In this document: positions 26,953-33,632 of the stretch, in pieces
Numbering within the stretch: the first letter of the stretch is position 1
How the letters are laid out: each line of letters starts with the position of its first letter
Source of the DNA: Tautonia rosea
GTDB taxonomy: Bacteria; Planctomycetota; Planctomycetia; Isosphaerales; Isosphaeraceae
Length of the DNA stretch: 64,000 nucleotides
Reading direction: 5' to 3'
NCBI RefSeq assembly: GCF_012958305.1
Contig: NZ_JABBYO010000009.1
Span: 124,001-188,000 of the forward strand
The notes under the pieces: model-generated
What the model saw: only the letters and a program-made list of their open reading frames with translations
Told to the model about the DNA's origin: nothing
Database searches by the model: none
Program-made: the position numbers and the translations under genes

Positions 26953-28122
26953 ATGATGCGAGCACTTTCCCTGCTGGGGCTTGGTGCCGGCCTGATGTAT
27001 TACTTTGACCCCGATCGAGGGCGTCGTCGCCGGGCGTTGGTCCGCGATCAGTTTGAGCACCAGCTCCACCAACTTGACACGCTCTCTCAAAAAGCCGGTC
27101 GAGACACCCGGAACCGAGCCCAGGGCCTGGTGGCCGAAGGCCGCGCTCTGTTGACCCGCGATGATGCTCCGGATCGTGTGATTGCCGAGCGCATTCGGTC
27201 GGCCATGGGCCGGGTCGTCTCGCGGCCGAGCGACATCGAGGTGTCCGTCCTGTCCGGCCGGGCGACCGTCAGCGGCCCGATCCTCCCCGATGAGGTCGAG
27301 CCCTTGCTGGAGACCGTGGCCTCGACCCGAGGCGTGATCGGGGTGATTGATCACCTGCAACCGCACTATGGATCGGACACCCTCTCGGCCCCGTTGCACG
27401 GCCGGGTTCGACGCCGAAGCAGTGCCCGGCCCGACCCGATCCCGACCCAGTGGGACCCCTCGACCCGACTGCTTGCCGGAGCCTCGGGCGGGGCCTTGCT
27501 CCTGGGCGGCCTGTCACGCGGTGGATTGCTCGGCCTGGCCAGCGGACTCGTCGGCGCGGGACTGATCAGCCGATCCCTCGCCGATCTCCCGCTTCAGACC
27601 TTGCTGGGTGCCGATGGCGGCAATCGCGCCTTTGAGTCAAACGACTCGATCACGATTCAGGCCCCGGTCGAGGACGTCTTCGCCTTCCTCACCAACTACG
27701 AAAACTATCCTCACATCCTGCCGAACGTCCGAGAGGTTCGGAAGCTGGGGCCACATCACTGGGGATGGACACTTGTCGGCCCCGGCGGACTGAGTTTCGA
27801 GGTCGAAGACGTGATCACTCGGTTCGAGCCAAACCAGGCCGTCGCGTGGCATAGCGCCGGTCAGTCAGAACTGCACTACGCCGGGGCTGCCCGGTACGTC
27901 GCGCAACCTGACGGCAGCACGACGATTCACGCGACCATGTCCTACAGCCCTCCCGGCGGTGCGCTCGGTCATGGCCTGGCCTGGCTGTCCGGGTATTCCC
28001 CGAAGCAGCAGCTTCAGCAGATCCTGCTGCGGACCAAGTCGTTCCTCGAAACCGGGAAGGTCCCGCACGACGCGAGCGACCCGACGCCCCCGCCGCACCA
28101 TCGCGTTCGGGCTGAAGCCTGA
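26953..28122 (+). CDS. BON-domain and SRPBCC (START-like) fusion protein
   Basis: 389 residues. A hydrophobic N-terminus followed by a basic stretch (LMYYFDPDRGRRRRALVRDQ) is typical of envelope-stress proteins of this class. A BON domain follows (about 75-145; DRVIAERIRSAMGR, IEVSVLSGRATVSG, GVIGVIDHL), then a Gly-rich hydrophobic segment (about 180-215), then an SRPBCC/Coq10-like lipid-binding domain (about 235-375; SITIQAPVEDVFAFLTNYENYP, HATMSYSPPGGALG). The BON domain suggests membrane interaction and the START-like pocket a hydrophobic ligand. The first of two adjacent ATGs (26953) is taken as start. A hairpin terminator lies downstream. Confidence 0.82.
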   Translation: MMRALSLLGLGAGLMYYFDPDRGRRRRALVRDQFEHQLHQLDTLSQKAGRDTRNRAQGLVAEGRALLTRDDAPDRVIAERIRSAMGRVVSRPSDIEVSVLSGRATVSGPILPDEVEPLLETVASTRGVIGVIDHLQPHYGSDTLSAPLHGRVRRRSSARPDPIPTQWDPSTRLLAGASGGALLLGGLSRGGLLGLASGLVGAGLISRSLADLPLQTLLGADGGNRAFESNDSITIQAPVEDVFAFLTNYENYPHILPNVREVRKLGPHHWGWTLVGPGGLSFEVEDVITRFEPNQAVAWHSAGQSELHYAGAARYVAQPDGSTTIHATMSYSPPGGALGHGLAWLSGYSPKQQLQQILLRTKSFLETGKVPHDASDPTPPPHHRVRAEA

Positions 28123-28166
28123 GCCGTCCCGGCCAGGTTGCTCACCGAGACGACCGTCGTCCCTGC

Positions 28167-28199
28167 GACCGTCCAGGCCTTGAAGGGGCCCGGACGGTC
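28167..28199 (+). terminator. GC-rich hairpin after the BON-SRPBCC gene
   Basis: GACCGTCC (28167-28174) pairs with GGACGGTC (28192-28199), with an inner GGCC/GGCC pairing around TTGAAG. It sits about 45 bases after the stop. There is no T-run, so termination may be partly Rho-dependent. Confidence 0.6.
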
Positions 28200-28324
28200 G
28201 GCGGGACTTCGTGACAAGACCTCAGAGCCGTGACTATCATGAGGACGGCTTTCTCTAAAGGGCGCGGATCGACTCACTCCACCGACGCCCGGCTGCAACA
28301 CCCCTCGAAGGTCCTTGCCCAGCG

Positions 28325-28633
28325 ATGCCTCAGCCCCGTCTTGTCCCGATCGACCGTCCCGAGGTCGCCCCGCTGACCATCTCCCCCCGACTCCGCTCGC
28401 AACTGGTCTACTTCATGTCCGCGCCCGATGCGCCGGGCGTTCCGCCACTGGGGCCGAATGAATACTGGATCGCCCGCGAGGAGGTCGAGCGCGCCCTCGA
28501 TGAAGGGGTGGTCCTGCTCGTTTCACCGCTCGACACCGAGAATTTCACCGAGGTCGAGATCAACGAGGACCAGGAATCGCTGCTCGAATGGCTCCGCCAG
28601 CACGAGGTCCAGCATTTCCGCATTGATTCCTGA
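28325..28633 (+). CDS. Small acidic hypothetical protein
   Basis: 102 residues. The C-terminal half reads WIAREEVERALDEGVVLLVSPLDTENFTEVEINEDQESLLEWLRQ, with an alternating strand-helix pattern, but I recognise no family. The protein is acidic and cytoplasmic with no membrane segment. GC-rich third positions and a convergent neighbour 25 bases away support a real gene. The hairpin terminator upstream suggests its own promoter. Confidence 0.6.
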   Translation: MPQPRLVPIDRPEVAPLTISPRLRSQLVYFMSAPDAPGVPPLGPNEYWIAREEVERALDEGVVLLVSPLDTENFTEVEINEDQESLLEWLRQHEVQHFRIDS

Positions 28634-28657
28634 GTCGACAAGACCAACCAGTCCTGT

Positions 28658-29572
28658 TCAACCCTCGCCGTCGTCAACGATGATTGAGACATCGACCGTA
28701 TAAACATCCATGCCGCCGTCCCGATCGGAGACGAATGTCACCCCTCGGCCGTCCGGGGTCCAGGTCGGCATCGTCTCGCGGCCCGAATGCTGAGAAACGC
28801 GAAGGGGAGGGGCGTCGGGGTGGTCGAGATCGAGCACGTAGATGGCGAACCGGCGATCTCGGTTTGAGACGAACGCCACATGGCGGCCGTCGGGCGAAAC
28901 GCTCGGATCATCGTCAAGTCCGGGGGAATCCGTCAGGCGCGTCAGGTCGGTACCGTCGGGCCGAATACTCGCCAGTTCCAGGTTCCCCCAACGGTCGGTG
29001 GCAAACACAATCCGATCGCCCCGAGGCGACCAGGCCGGGTGCGAATCAATTCCTGGGCTCTGGGTCAGCCGCACGAGGTCGGAATCGCTCAAGGCACTGG
29101 TGTAAATTTCCTGATTCCCTTCATGCGTTGAGCTGAACGCGAACCGCTCACCGTCAGGAGCCCACGTCGGCCATTCTTGATGGGAGAGGCGGCCTCCTCG
29201 GTCATCAACCACCACGGTCAATTCTCCGGTTTCCCGGTCAAGCAGCGCAAGATCGCAATTGCCCTGCGTGCCCGATCGCGGCACGATCGTCAGGAGCATC
29301 CGGCGGCCATTGGGCGCGAACACCCCTTGATATTCCGGGTCGGTCCGCTCGGTCAGGCGGCGAGGTGGTCCCGGCGGATTCATGGGCATGACGTACTGCC
29401 AGATGGCCGATCCGCCTTGATCGGCCCTCGCAAACGCCAGCTCTGTTCCGTCGGGCGACCAGATGGGCCGGATCACGTCGCGGCCGTCCTCGGTGTGTCG
29501 CGCGATCGTCTCCTCTGCCCCGAGCATTCCCGCCAGGGCGACCAGCAATCCGAGGCTCGCCAACATGCTCAA
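28658..29572 (-). CDS. Secreted TolB-like PD40 beta-propeller
   Basis: 304 residues with a signal peptide (LASLGLLVALAGMLGA). The rest is a series of PD40/WD40-like blades recognisable by PxWSPDGxxxxF signatures: IRPIWSPDGTELAFAR, QGVFAPNGRRMLL, EWPTWAPDGERFAFSS, SHPAWSPRGDRIVFATDR, DDDPSVSPDGRHVAFVS and TMPTWTPDGRGVTFVSDRDGG, i.e. six blades. TolB-type propellers act in the periplasm as protein-protein platforms. A TTG at 29572 has GGGAG at 6 bases; an ATG at 29566 is 12 bases away, so the TTG is preferred. Confidence 0.82.
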   Translation of the reverse strand: MSMLASLGLLVALAGMLGAEETIARHTEDGRDVIRPIWSPDGTELAFARADQGGSAIWQYVMPMNPPGPPRRLTERTDPEYQGVFAPNGRRMLLTIVPRSGTQGNCDLALLDRETGELTVVVDDRGGRLSHQEWPTWAPDGERFAFSSTHEGNQEIYTSALSDSDLVRLTQSPGIDSHPAWSPRGDRIVFATDRWGNLELASIRPDGTDLTRLTDSPGLDDDPSVSPDGRHVAFVSNRDRRFAIYVLDLDHPDAPPLRVSQHSGRETMPTWTPDGRGVTFVSDRDGGMDVYTVDVSIIVDDGEG

Positions 29573-29656
29573 CTGCGTCTCCCGTTCACGACCAAATCGT
29601 CCCGCTCATCAGCCCCCCACTTGCCGTTTGGCTGACATGCAAGCCGCCTTCCACCT

Positions 29657-29682
29657 CCCTCTCACCGTCCGCAGGGAGAGGG
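29657..29682 (-). terminator. Inverted repeat in the gap after the DUF1501 gene
   Basis: CCCTCTC (29657-29663) and GAGAGGG (29676-29682) pair around a 12-base loop, upstream of the PD40 gene. It may be a terminator or one copy of a dispersed repeat. Confidence 0.4.
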
Positions 29683-29750
29683 CGGGGCGAAATCTCAGGG
29701 CGTGACGTCTGGGCAGGGTGCCCTCTCTCCCGGCCTTGCGACCACCTGCT

Positions 29751-29766
29751 CCCCCGCGAGCGGGGG
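29751..29766 (-). terminator. Compact GC hairpin after the DUF1501 gene
   Basis: CCCCCG and CGGGGG pair around a CGAG tetraloop, about 30 bases past the stop of the DUF1501 gene. No T-run follows on the minus strand. Confidence 0.5.
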
Positions 29767-29795
29767 CGAGGATTGAAGCAGGCGGGCCGAAGGTA

Positions 29796-31172
29796 TCACG
29801 TCAACCCCTGCACCGGAGTCCCCATCGGGGTCAGGCCAATGCTTGTCAACTCGGCGGAACCGATGCCAAGGAGGTCGAGGATCGTGGCCGACAGATCAGC
29901 CGGATGAACCGGATGCTCGCTCGGGATCTCGGCCCGGCGATCGGAGGCACCAATGACCGTCCCGCCCCGAATGCCTCCGCCGGCCAGCAGGGCCGAATAG
30001 CACGAGTTCCAGTGGTCGCGGCCCGCCTTGTCGTTGATCTTCGGCGTGCGGCCGAACTCGCCGACGGCGACGACCAAGGTTGTTTCAAGCAATCCACGCG
30101 CGTCCAGATCATCGAGCAAGGCCGACAGGGTGGTGTCGAACATCCAGCCGTGACGATCCTGCATGATGGCGAAATACCGGTCGTGCATGTCCCAGCCGCC
30201 GTCGCCGGCGTCTTCAGGGCCTTCGACGTGGGTGCTCCAGTTCACCTGCACGAACGGCAATCCCGCCTCCACCAGTCGTCGGGCAATCAGGCACGAGCGG
30301 CCGAAGCGGTGCGAGCCATAGGCCCGGCGAATGCGCTCAGGTTCGCGGTCGATCTCAAGGGCTTCAAGACTGTCTTTCGAGGCAATCAGTTGCCGGGCCA
30401 ACGCGTAATGCTCGGCCATCGCGGCGGTCGATCGGGCGTCGGCACCGCTCGGCGCGACGCTCTCGAACAGGTCCCAGCGCGCGGCCATCCGATCGGCCGC
30501 CACCCCCTCGGGCAGGTGAACGTCGGGCAAAACTGGGCCGACACCGGGCTCGTAATCGACCCGGAACGGATCATACGCCGCGCCAAGGATACCGCCCCCC
30601 TCGCCCACCACCCGCTTGTGCCCTTGATGCAACGGGTTGCCCAGGATCACATACGGCGGCAATGCTCCCGGCCGTCGCTCGGCCAGTCGGGCGACGATCG
30701 CCCCGGTGCTCGGCTTCAACGCCCCGGCGGAGGTGGCGCCGCCCAGATTGATGGCCCCGGCGATGCTGCCAGTCAGGGCAATCGTCCCAGCGACGCCATG
30801 ATCGTTCGACTCGTGATGCATCGACCGGATCAGGGCGAATTTGTCCGCCCGATCGGCCAGGCCAGGCAAGAGCTCTCCGATGCGAACCCCCGGAACTCGA
30901 GTCGCAATCGAATCGAACGGCCCCCGATATTCGAGCGGCGCGTCGGGCTTCGGGTCGAACGTGTCGAGGTGGCTCGGACCTCCCCAGAGCCAGAGGACGA
31001 TCACCGCCTTCGCCTTTGCTTGCGATTCGGGGGGAGTCGGTCCGGCAAGGCTTCGCATCGCCAGCCAATCGCCCAGGGTCAGGCCCAGCGTGCCGAGCGA
31101 TCCAATCCGCAACACCGCCCGTCGCGACGGTCCCCGACACGTCTGTCCCGAGGTCGCTCCGAGGTCGAGCAT
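29796..31172 (-). CDS. Tat-exported DUF1501 protein (first of three)
   Basis: 458 residues. A Tat signal (SRRAVLRIGSLGTLGL) precedes the DUF1501 fold, an alkaline-phosphatase/sulfatase-like superfamily typical of planctomycetes: VIVLWLWGGPSHLDTFDPKPDAP near the front (key residues WGGPSH and DTFDPKP), RGPF, RSMHHESNDH, TALTG, then WNSCYSALLAGGGIRGG and the final ADLSATILDLLGI. GGAGG precedes the ATG by 7 bases. The 26 bases upstream of the start end at a strong inverted repeat. The molecular activity of DUF1501 proteins is not settled; they often sit beside DUF1549/1553 or DUF1592 partners, absent next to this copy. Confidence 0.88.
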   Translation of the reverse strand: MLDLGATSGQTCRGPSRRAVLRIGSLGTLGLTLGDWLAMRSLAGPTPPESQAKAKAVIVLWLWGGPSHLDTFDPKPDAPLEYRGPFDSIATRVPGVRIGELLPGLADRADKFALIRSMHHESNDHGVAGTIALTGSIAGAINLGGATSAGALKPSTGAIVARLAERRPGALPPYVILGNPLHQGHKRVVGEGGGILGAAYDPFRVDYEPGVGPVLPDVHLPEGVAADRMAARWDLFESVAPSGADARSTAAMAEHYALARQLIASKDSLEALEIDREPERIRRAYGSHRFGRSCLIARRLVEAGLPFVQVNWSTHVEGPEDAGDGGWDMHDRYFAIMQDRHGWMFDTTLSALLDDLDARGLLETTLVVAVGEFGRTPKINDKAGRDHWNSCYSALLAGGGIRGGTVIGASDRRAEIPSEHPVHPADLSATILDLLGIGSAELTSIGLTPMGTPVQGLT

Positions 31173-31197
31173 GGTGGTCCTCCGACCCTCTCACACT

Positions 31198-31241
31198 GTC
31201 GGCGGGCGGCCGGCACGTGCGCGCCGGCCGCCCCAGCCGAC
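31198..31241 (-). promoter_or_regulatory. Long inverted repeat in the leader of the DUF1501 gene
   Basis: GTCGGC-GGGCGGCCGGC (31198-31214) pairs with GCCGGCCGCCC-AGCCGAC (31223-31241) around ACGTGCGC, about 17 paired bases with a small bulge. It lies 26 bases before the start codon of the leftward DUF1501 gene, so it is either an operator or a leader hairpin. Confidence 0.55.
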
Positions 31242-31318
31242 GAGGCTCCCGGCACGACCCGAGCGGGAGTCTCACATCATCGACCATACCCGGTTTCGAT
31301 AGACCAGGCGATCCCTTC

Positions 31319-31347
31319 ATTTCAGATTTTTTGAAATTTTTTTGAAA
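31319..31347. promoter_or_regulatory. Phased T/A-tracts and short inverted repeat
   Basis: Two tandem near-copies of TTTTTTGAAA (31327-31336 and 31337-31347) give T6 and T7 runs one helical turn apart. ATTTCA (31319-31324) and TGAAAT (31332-31337) also form a small inverted repeat. In DNA of about 65% GC this points to curved DNA or an UP-element-like site between divergent genes. Confidence 0.45.
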
Positions 31348-31590
31348 GCTGCGTCCTCACGCTCAATCCGGCTCATTGAGCGCTTACACCCTGATGCGTT
31401 GCAATCCCTCCTTGCGAGGAACTGGTGATCCCTGTATCCCGGAAAAAACCCGGGGTTGGGCGAGGCTCCGTGGCAGACCGTCCTGGTGTAGGTCTATCAT
31501 GCTCGAAGGGCAAGGGAGTACTCGATCCGATCGTCGTGTCAGGCAGCTTGCGTTGCCAATCGCTCGCCCCCTGCCTCGGAGACGCTCGCC

Positions 31591-32529
31591 ATGATCCGCC
31601 TCCCCGGCTCAATCGCCCTCCTCACACTGATTCCCTCAATTGGCCTGGCCGACGACTTCGACCGCCTCGAAGGCCGAACGCTTGCGGCGATTCCGAGCGC
31701 CACCGGGGCTGAGGCGCGCGACCATTTGACCCTCGTCGACCTCCTTGCTTTGCCCAACGTCCTGGACGGGGTCCGATCTCCCGTCGTCGTTGTTGTGACC
31801 GACCAGGGCAACCCGAGTCGCGTGGTCCTTTCACCCGGCTACTGGTCCCCGCCCCTCCCCGAAGGCTCCGACCCGGACGATCGTCCCGAGCCGGTTGCCA
31901 TCCTCATCCTGGAACGCTTCGCCACCTTCGCGGCGGGAGGAGGAGCGGCCCCTGATCGCCTTGCCCAGGGTCAGAACGTCGTCTTGTTCGACGGCTTTCG
32001 GTTCGATCTCGACTCCGGCCAGGTCGTTCCCGAAGGACAGGGAGACGACCTCGCCATCGTCCAATCGGACGATGGAATGACGAGGCTCGACGCCGTCGGC
32101 GGAGCCTCGCTTTATGTGTTGAAGGAGCCTCCCGAGTTCGCAGAGCCTCCGCCGGGAGCCCCATCGCCCGGCCGGGCGATCGTACCCACCGACTATGCCG
32201 GACGCTTCCGGCTGCTTGCCGACGGCTCGCAGACCGGCACGCTCGACCTTGCGGTCAACGGCCGGGCTGTCTCCGGTCGGCTGCGGTCGGATCAGACGGG
32301 GACCTCGTACGAGGTGGTCGGCGAGGTCGAGCCCGGCACCGATCCCGCCGTCCGCTTCGCGATCCAGTTTCCCCGGTCCCGTCAGGAATACCACGCCCGC
32401 CTCTTCTCCGAGGGGAAAGCCGCGATGGCCGGCACGGTTCTGATCCTCGACCGCGAACGCCCCTTTTACGCCCTCCGGGCCGACACTCCCGAACCTGAAG
32501 CCAAACCCGAACCGGACGACCAGCCATGA
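31591..32529 (+). CDS. Secreted protein of unknown function, coupled to the DUF6807 gene
   Basis: 312 residues with a clear signal peptide (IRLPGSIALLTLIPSIGLA followed by DD). No fold is recognised. The middle has strand-rich segments (DHLTLVDLLALPN, VLFDGFRFDLDSGQVVPEG, ASLYVLKEP) and the C-terminal third has a small beta domain (TDYAGRFRLLADGSQTGTLDLAV, GTSYEVVGEVEP, EYHARLFSEGKAAMAGTVL). The last residues are Glu/Pro-rich. GGAG is 9 bases before the ATG. Its stop overlaps the next start by four bases (ATGA), so the two are translationally coupled. Confidence 0.75.
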   Translation: MIRLPGSIALLTLIPSIGLADDFDRLEGRTLAAIPSATGAEARDHLTLVDLLALPNVLDGVRSPVVVVVTDQGNPSRVVLSPGYWSPPLPEGSDPDDRPEPVAILILERFATFAAGGGAAPDRLAQGQNVVLFDGFRFDLDSGQVVPEGQGDDLAIVQSDDGMTRLDAVGGASLYVLKEPPEFAEPPPGAPSPGRAIVPTDYAGRFRLLADGSQTGTLDLAVNGRAVSGRLRSDQTGTSYEVVGEVEPGTDPAVRFAIQFPRSRQEYHARLFSEGKAAMAGTVLILDRERPFYALRADTPEPEAKPEPDDQP

Positions 32530-33485
32530 CCGGACGCATCGCCCCCCGATCCGACTTCGTCTTCCCAAGGTGCCAGGCGATCCCCCAGCTTGAGCGGGCC
32601 TCGCTCCGGATCGACGGTCGCGAGGTCGTCGGCTACGAGTTCGAGCCGGGCAAACCGCGCCCGTGCTTCGTCCCCGTGCTCGGGCCGTCGGGGAAGGAAC
32701 TCACGCAGATCGGCCACCCGAACCCGGTCGGTCACGAGCATCACCGCTCGGTCTGGTTCGGCCACCAGTTCGTCGACGGGATCAACTTCTGGGGAGAAGT
32801 GCCCAATACCGACATCCAGGTACGGCACAAGCGGGTCCTTTGGTACGAAGACGGCCCCGAGTGGGCTGCCTTCGCCGCCGAGATCGACTGGTACGCCGAC
32901 GGCAAGAATCGCCTCTCGCAGCTTCTCATCGCCGCCGTCGAGCCGAGCACCAAGTGGTTCGGATGCTACGCCCTCGACCTGCAATCGCGGTTCACCTCGC
33001 CCGACGGCCGTCCCGTCGAGCTGGGAAAGACGAACTTCGGCTTCCTTGGCGTCCGGCTAGCCAAATCGATTTCCGAGCAGTTCGGCGGGGGCCGATTGAC
33101 CGGCTCCGAAGGCGGGATCGGCGAGGACGCGATCTTCGAGACCCGTAACCGCTGGGTCGATTATTCCGGACCGGTGGCTCCCGGCGTCTTCGAGGGGATC
33201 GCCTACTTGGACCATCCCGACAACCCGCGCCACCCGTCCCACTGGCACGTTCGCCGCGATGGCTGGATGGAAGCCGCCTTTTCCCATCCCGAAGCCTACG
33301 GCGTGGCGGCCGATCACCCGCTCGAACTCCGCTACCGGCTCTTCATCCATGGCGTCTCTCCCGACTTCGAATTCTTCCCCGACCTCGATCAGGCCTGGAA
33401 AGACTTTGCCGAAACCCCGCCGTATGTCTACATTCCCCGAGCCGAGAACGGCTTCCCGAGCATTCGGCGAGCGGCCCAGACCTGA
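32526..33485 (+). CDS. DUF6807 (PmoA-like) family protein
   Basis: 319 residues, a beta-rich protein of the DUF6807 family that has been annotated as PmoA-like in planctomycetes and other heterotrophs. Recognisable parts are PRPCFVPVLGPSGKELTQIG, then HEHHRSVWFGHQFVDGINFWGE, FLGVRLAKSI, and YLDHPDNPRHPSHWHVRRDGW. The conserved histidine-rich HEHHRS segment is typical. Despite the family label I see no evidence for methane chemistry; such proteins occur in carbohydrate-degradation settings. There is no signal peptide, unlike the coupled upstream protein. Confidence 0.82.
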   Translation: MTGRIAPRSDFVFPRCQAIPQLERASLRIDGREVVGYEFEPGKPRPCFVPVLGPSGKELTQIGHPNPVGHEHHRSVWFGHQFVDGINFWGEVPNTDIQVRHKRVLWYEDGPEWAAFAAEIDWYADGKNRLSQLLIAAVEPSTKWFGCYALDLQSRFTSPDGRPVELGKTNFGFLGVRLAKSISEQFGGGRLTGSEGGIGEDAIFETRNRWVDYSGPVAPGVFEGIAYLDHPDNPRHPSHWHVRRDGWMEAAFSHPEAYGVAADHPLELRYRLFIHGVSPDFEFFPDLDQAWKDFAETPPYVYIPRAENGFPSIRRAAQT

Positions 33486-33632
33486 TCGGATTGCCCGCGA
33501 CGCTCCGAGAATCCGATGAGAAAAGGGTGCGCCTTCTCCCCCGGTGGCGCTTTACACTGTGGGGTGGTCTGTCACGATCGGTCTAACGTTCGAACCCAAA
33601 TGGTCCCGGTGAACGACGATCCAGCAAACACC

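Larger units (their letters stand above)
31173..31590. other. Divergent intergenic region with inverted repeat and A-tracts
   Basis: 418 bases between the leftward DUF1501 gene and the rightward secreted protein gene. It contains the hairpin at 31198-31241 and the phased A-tracts at 31319-31347, both described separately. No open reading frame of either strand looks like a gene. Confidence 0.6.

Noticed and set aside
33540-33560. TACACT hexamers before the DUF1592 gene and the second DUF1501 gene as -10 boxes
   Set aside because: No -35 partner at the right spacing could be seen at either place.
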